Positions 1 to 13,800 of a DNA stretch of 64,000 bases are shown piece after piece. The translations under genes were made by a program, and so were the position numbers. The DNA lies in NCBI GenBank assembly GCA_023053685.1, contig JALIGW010000001.1, forward strand, positions 159,254,547 to 159,318,546. The letters run 5' to 3'. This stretch comes from Diadophis punctatus similis. Its lineage: Eukaryota; Chordata; Lepidosauria; Squamata; Dipsadidae. The first letter of the stretch is position 1. Each line of letters starts with the position of its first letter. The notes beneath the pieces are model-generated. The model was not told the origin of the DNA, did not search any database, and worked only from the letters and a program-made list of their open reading frames with translations.

Positions 1-42
<42 letters not shown>

Positions 43-118
43 GTCCATCTGTCTTCTTCTCCTTCCTTCCTTCCTTCCTTCCTTCCTTCCTTCCTTCCTT
101 CCTTCCTTCCTTCCTTCT
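1..118. repeat. (CTTT)n and (CCTT)n microsatellite
   Basis: A pyrimidine-only compound microsatellite: about ten CTTT units, an interruption, then about 14 CCTT units. It runs off the left edge of the window. Confidence 0.97.
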
Positions 119-202
119 GTCTTTCTCCCTGTAGGAGAAAGAAGGAACCTCTGTTGCCGTCTCCCGCGGGGCTGCAGCCACCCGACTGAGTCCCCGACCG
201 TG

Positions 203-798
203 GCAGCATCCCTGCTGTTCTCCGGCCAAGAGGCGAAGGAGCCCTGGAGCCCTGACGCCGCCCTGCATCTCGGTCTCTTGGGGCTTGTCCGGCAGCCTGC
301 TGGGAAGGCTGCGATGCAGGGAGGGAAGGAGCTGCTATTGCCGCTCCGGCATGTCTCTGTGGCTGACCGGGGAGCCGCGTCCTTGTTAACAATGGAGAAG
401 CTGCGCGGAGCAGAGGCGCCTGGCGAGCGAGGCGAGTGGCTGCATCGGCGGCAGGCTCCTGCCCGCGTCTCCCGCCCGCTTGCCCACCTCTTGCCTTAGC
501 ATTTAAAAGAATGAGAGGCGGGCGGGCGGGAGACGCGGGCAGGAGCCTGCAGCCGATGTAGCCACTCACCTCGCTCGCCAGGCGCCTCTGCTCCGCGCAG
601 CTTCTCCATTGTTAACAAGGACGCGGCTCCCCGGTCAGCCACAGAGACATGCCGGAGCGGCAATAGCAGCTCCTTCCCTCCCTGCGTCGCAGCCTTCCCA
701 GCAGGCTGCCGGACAAGTCCCAAGAGACCGAGATGCAGGGCAGCGTCAGGGCTCCAGGGCTCCTTCGGCCGCTTGGCCGGAGAACAGCAGGGATGCGC
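203..798. repeat. GC-rich inverted repeat with ~280-bp arms
   Basis: The left arm (about 203-482) and right arm (about 517-798) are near-perfect reverse complements around a ~35-bp AT-rich spacer. Both carry the block that reads CTGCTGTTCTCCGGCC on the left and its complement on the right. CpG density is high, so it could be taken for a CpG island or gene start. The symmetric open frames on both strands are simply the two arms. The sequence next to it (842-922) carries the end of a MITE family seen elsewhere in the window, so this is probably transposon-derived. Confidence 0.9.
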
Positions 799-841
799 CC
801 GCCCGTTTTTGAGCTGCCCCCAGAGCGGTGAATCAGCTGGG

Positions 842-922
842 ATCGGCGTATAACACGCAGGTAGAGTTTTGGCTTGTAATTTTAGTTTTAAAACTGCGTG
901 TTATACGCCGATAAATACGGTA
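842..922. mobile_element. End of TA-target MITE (CGGCGTATAACACGC variant)
   Basis: CGGCGTATAACACGCAG at 845-861 is repeated inverted at about 892-909, ending in GATAAATACGGTA. This is a diverged form of the CCGTATTTTTCGGAGTATAA terminus found in full MITEs at 10457, 19475, 21023 and 29973. The matching left outer end was not found, so the element limits are uncertain. Confidence 0.6.
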
Positions 923-1629
923 CTTCCCCAATATGATATGGTTTAGATGATAGTAATTTCTTACACCTGGGAACACTGATTATTTACCCTTGCTCTGAAA
1001 GTCTACTCATTTGTGAAAAATCAAACAATTTTTTAAGATTGTTACAAGAACAATCCAGAATAATTTTACTTCGAAGTAAAATACTTTGCTCAGTGGGATT
1101 TAATCCTTGCTTAGCATACATAAAATTATAGTCATCATGCTTCAAATTCTGGGCTGTATAATCTGCATTTCATTGCACTTCTTTGAGATAATGTCGTTTA
1201 TTTCAAAGAGTTTAATGTTAGTTTTCAAGATTTGTAACTGAATAAAATACAAATTCCAGTACGTTTTGAATTTTGTGCCTAGCCCTGATGGCAAAAACAA
1301 ACAAACAAACAAACAAATAAATAAAAGAGGAAGTACTGTTCTGAGCACAAAAAAGCCTGACTGCATAGCTCTAGTTTGCAGCCTGCTTGGGGGGGAAAAA
1401 CTTTGCAATGGTTTGGAGACCAGTTCTCCTGTCTAGAAATTCCTTTGGTTGTGTCACTGCATAAGATTTCAAAATCTTGGTTCTGCCCACTGTGAATGAA
1501 ATAAGTGAAGATAAGTGGAGGATGTAGAGCCAAAACCATATGCATTAACCGAGAAGGTTGCCAATATGTGCAACAGAAGAAGAGGGATTTCAACTTTTAG
1601 CAAAGACTTCTGACAAGGTAGGTACACAC

Positions 1630-1819
1630 CTTAGGAGAAGAGGACAGCTCTTTCACGGCATGAATAGCTGACATGTTCTCACTTGCTTCTCTTTCTACCT
1701 TGGGTGAGAGAATTGGTGGTTCCGGAGCTTTTCTTTTCATCTTCCTTTCGGTTTCTTGCACTGAAGTAACTTGATCATTTAAAGTTGAACTTGCTTTGGG
1801 TTCATAAAAGGGATTGGAT
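1630..1819 (-). CDS. EHBP1: EHBP1 exon: last NPF motif and proline-rich basic stretch
   Basis: A 190-bp exon with one base completing the upstream Glu codon, then 63 codons ending at phase 0 on AAG before donor GTGTGT. The acceptor is TTTCAATTAG. It reads SNPFYEPKASSTLNDQ, then ETERKMKRKAPEPPILSPK, then a variable stretch ending KELSSSPK. The SNPFYEPK and KRKAPxPPxLSPK blocks are hallmarks of EHBP1 immediately before the linker to the CH domain. No downstream exon lies between here and coordinate 1, so the CH-domain exons are outside the window. There is no ATG-initiated long frame; the call rests on homology and splice sites. Confidence 0.94.
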
Positions 1820-4800
1820 CTAATTGAAAGAAGGGAAACAAATTTATTTGCTATCTCGGTATTTTTAGTGCCATTCCTGAAAGTAATTCGTTTGTACTAA
1901 ATTGCAACCAATGTAGTTTAATTTTTAAAAAGACACACATAAGAGACAAAATACCTGCTCATTGTGCTACTAGTTCCCCTGCCCCAAATAAACTGATGAG
2001 TGACATGTTTGTGTAGTTAGGTACAAATAATGCCTTAGATCACGAAATCTGTGGTCACCATTTAAAAAAAAACATTATTGGGAGTAAAATGGATTCATAG
2101 AGGCTTTATATATATTATCATGTACATATAGTTAACAATTAATCTTACATTAATTGTTCACAACTCTTTCTGTTATAACCCAGAGAGAAGATGTATATAT
2201 GAGGTACTTAACCATTTCATGAATTATCACATTTCTTGCATCAAAGTTCTTGATTAAAATAAAATAAAGATTGGGGTTTTTTATACGTTTGATTTTGAAT
2301 CAAGTTATAAAAGTCTGGCTTAGAATATTGATAAATGCTCCCACGTAGAGACGCGATGGCTCAGTGGCTAAGACGCTGAGCTTGTCAATCAGAAGGTTGG
2401 CAGTTCAGCAGTTCGAATCCCTAGCGCTGCATAACGGAGTGAGCCCCCGTTACTTGTCCCAGCTTCTGCCAACCTAGCAGTTCGCAAGCACATTAAAAAT
2501 GCAAATAGGGACCACTTTGGTAGGAAGGTAACAGCGCTCCGTGTGCCTTTGGTGTTTAGTCATGCTGGCCACATGACCATGGAGACGTCTTCGGACAGCG
2601 CTGGCTCTTCAGCTTAGAAACGGAGATGAGCACCGCCCCTAGAGCCGGAAACGACTAGCACGCGTGTGCAGGGGAACCTTTACCTTAGGTATCTGAACAG
2701 AAAGAGGAAGCTATTAAATCTGTAGAAATTACATTTTTTTTTCTTCCTGAACAAGTTAGTACATTTCAGGCAAAACCCTGGCCTGCAGCTATTCTCCATG
2801 CTTATTTCTGATTATATTCCAGAGTATCCAAAAGCATTCTTTGGAATTAAAGCCAATACTGGCGGCTGATACTTTCCTTTCAAGCATAGAGCTGATAGAT
2901 AGATAGATAGATAGATAGATAGAAAAACAGACAGACAGAATTAAAAGGCCAAGTTGAAGAAGAAGCCTGGCAGGTGCCAAAGAAGGCTATGAAAGCACAT
3001 GGTGTCCCTGCCAGAGACTCCAGATAGATAGCATTTCAGAATTTGGATTTAAATCCACTGCTACTGTGTTTATAGAAAAGTTTTTGAAGCAGCCTAAGCT
3101 TCTTTAAACAAAAAAGGGAAAAGGTCATTTTGATGGATCATTTCGTCCCTCCACTCATGCAAATCTGATCCAGAGAACTGAGAACTTTGTAGAAAATTCT
3201 TTCAGTAGCTGCATTGTTTTAGAAGAGACTTTAGTAATATCTCTAATAAAGATCACTTGGAATTTTATTTTCAGAGCATTTTGAACAATTTATGAGTCTA
3301 AAAGTGTATCCTCCTTTAATTATATATTTTGACTTTATGGAATTCAATTTTCAAGAGATCCATATGCTGCTAAATGCATTCATGGAGATCTTGGCCTGCA
3401 GTTTGGATAGTTTTCTAACAGATTGCCTTTTAATTGTATGATTTTGGATTTATATTTATTTTCTCTAGCAAGCAAATGCTTAATTTTATTGTTGTTGTTC
3501 TCCTAATTCAATCTCAAAAGCACTCTGAATGGTTTGGATTTTGAGTTAGATAAGTAGGATCAGGGGTGGGTTCCACTTACCTTTGCCACTGGTTCGCATC
3601 GCGATGTTTCGCACACGTGTGCTTGCTCCACTTGCGTGTGTGTGTGCACCCCCTCATGCAATATGGCTTCCGCACATGCTCAGAAGCAGGAATGAGCCCA
3701 AAACACAGCTGAGGAGCTGATCAGCTGTGCTTCGGGCGAAGAAATAAAGGTCAGTACTAACCCACGGGAGGGCTCTTTTCAAGCAGCGAAGGGGGAAAAT
3801 TTGCAAAAAAAACCCCCAAAAAAATATGGCGGCGCGCACGGACCGGCACCAACAGTGACGTCACCAGCGGGTTACTACCGGTTCGGACGATCCGGTCCAA
3901 ACCGGGAGGAACCCACCCCTGAGTAGGATATAAACAAGAATGTTAATGCATTTACTACCACCCTGTGGCTTTTGATTTCTTTTATAACCAGGAAGAACCA
4001 TCCATTGGAACAAATCTATAGTAAGTAATTCTCTGAAGAGTCAAGTTTGCTAATTATATAATTAAATTTCTGGAAAAGGAGGAAAGGCTTTAAAGCAAAT
4101 ATAAAGCCTAGCAAATATAAAACCTAACTGCATTCATAAACTACTGTACAGCAGAGTTGTTTTGTCATTGTTTATAACAGACAGAAGATGTGGATCTAGT
4201 TGAACGAAAGAAATAACTGAGAGGATAATAACCAGGTTGCAAAGTGAATGCACCTTTGAGGTGTTCCCACTTCAGTGCTCATCCAATGCAAAAAACAAAC
4301 AAAATCAAAGCTCAGAGTAATGTCAAAATAAACAATGGAGATGTGCATGACAAAAGGCAAAGGTAGAAAATGAATGGCACTCCATTTGGAAGAGAAAACT
4401 CAAGAATGTCTGTCAATCATTTAATTTTGCTAACAAGCTTGTTAAGCTGTCCTCAAACAGAGGAAATTCAAAGCAGGGTGAAATTAATGATGAGAAAAGA
4501 TAAGAACAAGGACAATGCATTATACATGGGATGTTACAGAGTTTTCTTTTGTTCTAAAAGTTATTTTTGTGTGTGGACATTTAACAAACACAGCATGTTT
4601 TGATAACAAACTATCTGACCCCCTACAGCCTTGAAAACAAAGATTCAACATCTGTCAGAGATTACCCTATATCTAATGTAAGTGAGTAATGAGTAAGCTG
4701 CTCACAGTTACAGGAACTTCTTTCCTATCTTTTGCACAAGCGCATATTTATTTTTAAGAAAATAAACATTTCCTAAGTTTCTTAAAAACTTCTCAGAAGT

Positions 4801-7800
4801 TTTAAATATGTGACACATATTTCCATATCTCACCCACATTTAAATTAGTTCATTTTAAATACAACCTAGAAACACACTCTATTTAGTATTATCATATATT
4901 ATTTGTGAGATTTATTTATTTGTGAGATTTATATACCGCCTCACAGTGCAAGCACTGTCTAAGAGGTTTACACCAGTAAGCAATGTATATTTTTATTGCT
5001 CCCAACAATCTGGGTCCTCATTTATGAAACCTAGTTTCTGAAAAGGTGTTCAAAATATATTTTAGTAATTACCTAAGTCCTTAATGTTTAAATAAGTTAA
5101 TTTTTTCTGGGTTGTTTCTGCATAAGAGATGTCCTCTTCATCCAAGATTATGTTTCAGTTACTTAAGAAGAAATACTCTTGTCCAGAAATTTGTGCAACT
5201 GTGCAAAATGTGATCATGACTTTCACTAAATTATATTTATGTTAAGCTCATGTGATTAGTTAATTGTGAAGAAAAAAGTATGAACTTGAGCTAAGATATG
5301 CACAAAATAGCAAAAGCAGTATTAAAATACATTATTTTTCCAGACCTTTACTTGTTCTGGAAGTAATTCATAGGGCAATTTGAGTAGAATTTCACATGAA
5401 ATGGAAGCGTTCACACGGAAGCATCTTCAGACAAGACTGGTTCCCTCAGCTAGAAAATGGAGATGAGCAACGCCCTCTAGAATCGGACATGATTGGACAG
5501 GGGAAACCTTTACCTTTTTTTAAATGTTACTAGTAGTCCTTACTTTATAACCAGCTGTTCAATGAAAGTTACAAAGGCCTCAGAAAGAGTGCTTCACAGC
5601 CCATAAAGCACTTCTGGCCACTGCAAAACATCACACACACATCCGGCACCACGGTCACATTAACATATTTTGAGCAAGCTTGGCAATTGGCTCACATTTA
5701 ATCACATGACTGTAATCAATCATTACAATGTTTTTTGTCCGTTTCGGGCGGTTTTTGCTAGTTTCTGGGGAAAAAATATTGGGAAAATCATGTGACTCAC
5801 TTAAGAGCCACATAATTCGGACATGATTCTGTGATTCGCTTAACAACCACTGTAATAATGGTAAAAAAAATTGGGTCTGGTCATGTGGGTGCCTCAACCT
5901 ACAATCACGACAACTTACAACAAAATATTCCGGTCCCAACTGTGATCGTAAGTCAAGGACCACCTACAAAGCCCTACATTTCTGGTACATGAAAACTAGG
6001 AAAATAAAACTGGACTCCCTGAACATGGCAAAAGGAATGCTATGGGATGGGGAAGACAAGTCAAACAAATTTTGCTCTCTCTTGTGGAAAAACCTTTGGT
6101 AGAGACCTCTGGAATCATGATGAACCACTTATGTATATTTAGTATGTTTGTTTTCTGAACAAGCTGTAATGAAGGAAAACCTAAAGAGGGTGAAAGCTCA
6201 ATACATGCACCTAAAGGTACAACAACACCCCTTCTAGATAATGCCTGTTTTTACATTTTCTAATTTAATGTGACTTGCAGAAAAGTCTGGTTTAAAAGTT
6301 TGGTTCAGAAGAGAAAAACTAATGTGACTTAATGGCAAATTCTCATGCCACACCGGAGCCAATACAGAGGGCAAAACTATGGAATTTTAAGTTAAAGCGT
6401 TTACCACAGAGAAAACAGAAATACTAATTTAAAATGTTTTTACAATACTGATACTACCTTCTCATCTGTATTGTAAAAGACCGAGAAATGCTTTTGCAGT
6501 AATGAAGGTTTGTGACCACCAAAAATAGTTGTAATGTCATAGTAGGCAGAATTATTAATAACAGATTATTTATTCAAAAAATCTGTACAGAATTGCAAGT
6601 GCAGCTAAGTTTCATTTAAAACTTGACAGAGGCACTGAGTGAACAATACAGATAGTCTTTGACTTATAACCATTAGTTTAATGACTATTAGGTTACAACG
6701 GCATTGAAAGAAGTGGCTTATGACCGGTCCTCGTGACCATTACCTTATGACTAGTGCAACATCTCCATGGCCATGTGTTCAAAATTTGGGTGCTTGGCAA
6801 CTAAGATGTATTTGTATATGATGGCTGCAGTACCCTGGGGTCATGTGATTGCCACTTATGACCTTACCAACCTGCTTCCAACAAGTAAAGTCAATGAGGG
6901 AAGCCAGATTCACTGGCTTGGATCACAACTGCACGATTCATTTAACAGCTGAAATGATTTGATTAACAACTGTGGCAAAAAAAAGTTGTAAAATTGAGTG
7001 TGATTCACTTAACAACATCCTTACTTGACAATAAAAATTCTGGCCCTCATCATGGGCATAAGTGGAGGACTATTTATAGAGAAATTGAGAACTTGGAACA
7101 TGATGCGAGGAACAGATCTCTTGAAAATTTGTTCCACTAAAGCCAAAAGCATTTAGTTCTAGAAATTCCATATATAGTTCTATATTTAAAAGTACAAATG
7201 AACAACTATATTATACAGGGAAATCTTGACTTAGCAGACCTGGATGAAATGATTACATCAGTCGTATAAGTTATAAGTTATATCACTTGCACAATAGAAA
7301 TATGTGTGTGTAACAATGCACAAATGAAGTAATTTGTGTCAGTTGCATAATAATATCATTGCAAATAACAAACTCTCCAATTTACAGAACAATTGGGAAT
7401 AATGAATATTTCCTCCTCCCTACAGTTAAATTAAGGTTTCACTATATTATTTTTCCTAGATTTTATGGGTTACATAGCAGGATGACAGCTTTGAAGTAAA
7501 TATATTTTGCTTGTAATTATGAACATCTTCTCCAGAATTCAAGCCACTTTTTTTTAATACTTCTCAATTCCGCAGATAATCATGGAGAGTTACACAAGCA
7601 AAAAAGGCGTGCATGCATAGTGACTGAGATGCAAAACAATACTGAAAGGGTCCCAGTGCCATCACACAAATCACAGAGGGTTCCCTCGTCTTGAATACTG
7701 CAGGCAAGGCTGGTCACCACATCTTAAAAAAGACATACAGGAGAAAAAATAGGATGATCCAGAGACGGATGATGAAAATGATAAGAAAGATGGAGAGACT

Positions 7801-10800
7801 TCTGTGAAAAGAGATTGAAAAGATTAGAGTTGTTTGGTTTAGAGTGTAGACAAAATGAGAGCAGATTTGAAACAAATGCTTATCTCACACCGTGCATTGC
7901 ACCCAATGAGTGCTGTTTCTCCATTTGCAGAAAGGTGACCTGGAATTTTTAAAATCTGTGTCATATTCCTCTAAATCTCAAAGGTTTTCTGAAAGGTGAG
8001 TAGGCAAAAACATGGATAAGGAGAAGAACTAAACATGGACAAAACAGATGAAAGAACAGGCTATTTTGCTCTGGCCTCAGGTGTGGTGGGAACTGAGGAG
8101 AAAAGGAATGTGAACAAGTAGCTTGATCTCCAGGAGCTTCTAGAAGAGCTAATGGCTTATGCAGGCATAACACCTCTGGCACAAATACCCAACAACAATA
8201 CCTGGAAGATGGCTTAAGCATGCATCACATAATTCAACTAAGGGGTTCACTTTTATAAAATATGGAGATAGCCAACACTTTAAACAGCAACAAGAATGAG
8301 AAATTCATGGAAGATTGGTCTCTCAGGGGCTACTAGTTTCAACGACACTTCATAATCTTCAGAATCCTGAAGATTATTAAGTTACAGAATGTAACTTAAA
8401 CACCTGCTAAGAAGCAATGTTGAAGGTGGACTACCACTATCACAACTATCTGTGTGCCTTCCCAGATGCACCTGGCTAGTCTTATTTAGGCTTAACACCG
8501 TTAAGCTCTCTCCTAGAACACTGCTCCATTCATCTCTTGGCTTAATACATCTGTTTAGAGAAGCACAAAATATATTGAAGCTGAAACATCTCATTCCAGT
8601 TTGAAACAAGCTGTTTCCAACCTCAGAGGAAATGGTCTGAATCAAGGTGTTTCAAACTCAAATTGTTTCAAATTGGAAGCATGTTCTACATGTTTACTCA
8701 TGATGACCTCTGTTTGCAGCAAAAATCAGTTTGATGCTAAATGAATGACATTACACAAATGCTGTGGTTATGTATTTCTATCCTAACACCTAAAGCAATT
8801 ACAAAAAGCATAGCAATTCTGCAATGATCTCATGATGCACATTTCATGCCCTGTCATGAACATTCATGGTTCCAAACCTATCAACTTTGCAGAATGAAAA
8901 TCGGGATACTTGTGACAGTCACTGTGGACACAGAGTTCCACTGCTAGTTTATGCAAAGGAAGAATAAGTATTCTCACAGTCAGTATAGGACTACTTCCTC
9001 AATGCTGGGAGTGGGATTGTGGTTGGAACTGCTGGAATTTGGATGACACACCTCCTCCTCCTCCTCACTTCCACAATAAGATTTATTGTGCATTTAGACA
9101 CAAGAACAATGTGCTCCAGACATTACTACTTTTTTCCTCTTACACGATATATACACATAGTGTACTTCAATTCTGACTTATTGTGTTGGATGAATGCAAA
9201 TGCTATGATTTGCAAATTATACTTTATTGCATAGTGCAGTGGTTCTCAACCTTTTCTTCACCACGGACCCCTTTTAAATAACTTTTGTGGTCACAGACCA
9301 TAGCCAGGACCCTCAAGATTTAAGATTTAAATTTCTTCAAGCCTTCACAGAACCCCTGTGATGACATCACAGCCCCCCAAGGGTCCGTGGACCAAAGGTT
9401 GAGAACCACTGGCATAGTGTGTTGTGCAAATCCAATCATTATTTGTAACCAAAATTATGGCTTACTGTGATGTGTGAATCCAGCCTCTTTGTCTCCGATA
9501 AGTATTATTCCATTACATATAGAGAACTGGACTTCCTCATGTGAATTTCCCAAGTGCTATCCGTAACACAACCAGCAGAATTAATACAGTGTTTCCAACA
9601 CTTTTTCATGGAATTGCTAATATGTTTTTCCCAAAAGCTGCTACAAGTTTACAAGCTCCATGAAAAATCATTAAGCTACATATAATGGCTAACCAATATT
9701 AAAGGGGATCTATAGGAATCTTTCTGGTACAGTACTAGTAAGTTTTTGTTGCAAAGAAAACATAGTTGGGGATTCCAGTAACATTGTTCCTAGCATATTT
9801 TGGGATTTGTGACCCTCCTCCTTTATCTACAATCTGTCAAATTCGCATAGTTACGGCAGTGTCACGTGACATATCAGTTTTTTCCCCCTTTCGCTAAACT
9901 GGGTGTGGGCATGGCCAGAGCGTGACGCATCTGCCCCGCGGGCTGCGCGTTTGACAGCCCTGATCTAGAATAACAATTACCCTGTTTCCCCCAAAATAAG
10001 ACATCCCCTGATAATAAGCCCAACCAAGCTTTTGAGTGCATGGCAATAAGGCCAAGTGCTTATTTCAGGGTTAAAAAAAATATATAAGACAGGGTCTTAT
10101 TTTCAGGGAAACATGGTATCTATTAAGGAAAGAAAGATGCATTTTGCATTGCTAAGGAGGAGCAGCTGGGTCATGGTGGGGAGTATCATTAGAGAGTCAA
10201 GGATGAGAAGCTTAAGAAGATCTTTATAATCCAGATAGGTATTCTATCCAATTGACTCATACAGAAGCCAATGTACTTGCATACAGAAGCCTTTCCAGAT
10301 TTCTCCAAGAGAACATCACATTCAGAAAACGACCCTGTGATCTCCTCTATGTGAAATCTGAGCCATTCCACTGAATTAGGGCTTCTTGTGCCACCCATAT
10401 GATCCAAATGTATCTGGATGGGGTTTCAGGTGAGCAGCTGGAGGCTGCCTTTATTACCGTATTTTTCGGAGTATAAGACGCACCTTTTTACCCTCAACAC
10501 AGGATTGAGCCCCACCCAGCCACCCCCACCCTTTGGTCTCTGCCTGCCAGAAATTTACCTCTTTGCAGCAAACAGAACAGAAACAGAAGCCTGATTAGCA
10601 CAAGATGAGAGTATCTGCCTCCTGACCTACAGCTGACTGAGGCTTGCAAGCCACATGGTAAAATGAAATTAACTACAGTGGCTGTAATGAGACAAAATGC
10701 TGGGAGATAAACTGGTGGCAATGTTAGACTGCTGAAATTGCAAGGAGGTAAGCTATAACTGTTGTGGCCTAGAGGTAGAGCTCTTGCCTCACAATCAGGA

Positions 10801-13800
10801 GGTTGTGAGTTCTATCCTAGGTAGAGGCAGATTCTGTTAATATGTTATTTTGTTAAATGTTTGTAGAGTGTTTGAATTATAAGACTTATTTTTTTAAAGA
10901 CTGCTTTATTATTGTTCTAGACAACTTAACAAAATGAAGAAGCTTTTTAAAATAAATGCTTGCTCTGAAGAGGCCCAGTGCTATTGTATCTTCTTTTAAA
11001 TAGCAGAGAATACTTCCAGAAAGCCACATCAATTTTAAAGATCTGTAAAAGTATAATCTAAATGTCCTGTTTTAGTATTAAGTATCAGCATTAAGTATTA
11101 GTATTAAGTATTAGTATTAAAATAAGGCATCTGAGTTAAACCCTGATTTAGTCATGTTTGAAGTAGATCTATTTAAATCATTGGGAGGAGTTAGTTTGAT
11201 TACATTTAAGAAAACTTTCTGGGATTAATATACTGCCATAATGTACATTTCTCCAATTCTTTGCTATTTCTATGGCTCAGGCACACATGCACAGAAATAC
11301 ACAGCAAACAGTGTATATCATCTGTACTGTTTGCTGTTTGCTGTTTGGCAAATTGCTGGGAGGCAGAAGCCTTTTTTCCTTGTTTTCCTCCCCCAAAACT
11401 AAGGTGCGTCTTATACTCTGGTGCGTCTTATACTCCAAAAAATATGGTAATTTATTTTAAAACGCTGCCTGATGCTGTAGTTTATCATGTAGTCCTGTTT
11501 AGTAATTCTCTTTCATCAGCATTCCTGGTGAGGTATGCAGAAAATAAGGGCCTTTTTCCTCTATCACTAAGGATGTCAATAAATTTCATTTGGTCTATAT
11601 TTTAAGGACACTGACCTAATTCTTCTGAGATTGGAATGCAGTTAGCTTTCTAACTTCACATTTCGAAGTGTGGTTATTCGAGTAAAACATTGGTATAAGA
11701 GCCGTGGGGGCACAGTGGTTAGAATGCAGTATTGCATGCTGACTCTGCCCACTGCCAGTTCGATCCTGAACTGCTCAAGGTTGACTCAGCCTTCCATCCT
11801 TCCAAAGAGGACCCACAGTGTTGGGGGCAATATGCTGATTCTGTAAACCGCTTAGGGAGTGCTGTAAAGCATTCTGAAGAGGTATATAAGTCTAAGTGCT
11901 GTTGCTATTTATTTAAAAAAACATAAACCAAATTTTATAAATCTTAAATTTATAAATTTGCATACCAGTTGCACACATTAAGGAGAAAGAACATTATAGG
12001 AAATAAGTTCTTGAAATTTCTTTTAAAACTCACAAAATGTTATAGAAGAGATTATGACCGAACACAAAAACAGTAACATGCATACAAAATGGGGAATTGA
12101 GATTCATCTACAGCTTGAATTGATGGTTCCTGTTTCTCAATTTTATATTCTTTTGTAGTACACCAAGGGATACTGCTGATGAAAGTCTGATTACGAGACA
12201 TTGTGCTGACGATGCAGGGACATAAATAGCCTAAAAGCACAGTGGAAGCAAAGGATTGCTTGATAAATAGACTGAAGTTCAATGAAAAAGGAAATAAGCT
12301 TCTTCATATGATCCTTAATGCGCATGTAAACATGTGCCTAGAATCCAGAAGGAATTGAGCAGCAATTGCCACTGAAAAGATGGTGGGTGGTTTGTTCTTC
12401 ACATTTTGACTGTCTTGAAAGTTAACTGTTATGCTACAAAAAGGGAAGGAAGCTACAATTGCAATTAAACACATTGGTATTTGGATAGAAAACATCCATT
12501 ATCCCTTAAATACCCTGCTATGAATTCAGTGCTACAGATTTTGTGGATGACAATAAATTTAAAAAGGTCTTCACTTGTACTTTTATGTTAATTTTGTATT
12601 TTACTCTCTTGTTTTTTCTCTGTCTCTTCCCTGGGTTTACTATCAACCTTCCACTGTTTGCCTTTTCTAATTTGCCAGGATCATCTAGTGATCATGATCT
12701 GATAATACATACTTAGTCAGATTTAGGAAGTAGAGCAATAAACCTTGTTATACGTCAGTATGCCTTGTCTGGCCTTGGAAGCTAAACTAAGTCAGACCTG
12801 CTTAATACTTATATTAGGCTGGGGATTAAAAAAAAAATTCCCAGAAGAAGGCAACAGCAAACTACTTTGGTACTGCGGTTAAGGAAACTGCATAGCTATG
12901 TCCATTTAGCCATGAAGATCTGACTTACTCTCATCTAATTTGTACACGAAACCAACTCTCAGACTTGGCCAAGTTGAAATTATTTTTCAAAGCAACAAGC
13001 CAACAAAACAACTTAGAAAAATCTACACCCACTTTCCAGGACAAGGGGGAAAAAGTGGGGGGGGAGGAATAGGAGAGACCTGGGACCACCATTTGTATTT
13101 ATAACAGAGAAAACACAATTATTTTAATCTTTTTCAAATATTAGGGCAATTGATACTACCGTGTTTTCCCAAAAATAAGCCACCCCCTCAAAATAAGCCT
13201 TTCTCTGAAAATAAATCCTTCCCCGAAAATAAGCACTCCTCTGAAAATAAGCCCTCCCTGAAAATATTTAACTGCATGCGCAGCTGGTCCCCACCATTTC
13301 CTCTGGTTAGCGTTAGGGAGACAGAACTGGAAATCAGGTAAGACGGCAAGAGGAACCCCGTCTTGCTCCACGCACCCCAAAATAATAAGACCTCCCCCAA
13401 AATAAGGCCAAGCGCTTATTTCAGGGTTCAAAAAATATAAGACAGGGTCTTATTTTCGGGGAAACACGGTATTATTACTAAAACCGATCAAGAAAAGTAC
13501 TTTGCATAATACATCTAATACAATACTTTGAAAAGGGGGGAGGTCTTGAATTCTATATAGAACTGCTTAAATGTATTGAATGATCATTGAGTAAAGAAGG
13601 ATAGTACCAAAGTTCTAAAGACTAGGTCATCCATTATCCTCAAATGTCACTGCATTGTATAGTTCCTTACATATATGGATAGTTCAAAGCTGGCCACTAG
13701 CCAACTGAACTGCTGCAGCAGCCAATGCCACGCCTGAATTGAGCATGCATGCTTTTCATTCTGAACATCTGTATCTACGCCTCCCTTCAGAGATTCTGCT

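Noticed and set aside
200..812. Open frames on both strands in a CpG-rich block, suggesting a gene start
   Set aside because: The frames are mirror images produced by the inverted repeat. No splice donor or known protein is visible.
2347..2425. Possible tRNA gene
   Set aside because: A- and B-box-like sequences are present, but they form the head of a SINE with a BovB tail and no convincing cloverleaf.
12744..12830. Possible functional 5S rRNA gene
   Set aside because: Too many substitutions, no terminator at the right place, and it is joined to a SINE-like body.
13150..13431. Overlapping small frames with repeated ENK or FGE peptides
   Set aside because: They are the GAAAATAAGC repeats of the MITE at 13159-13469.
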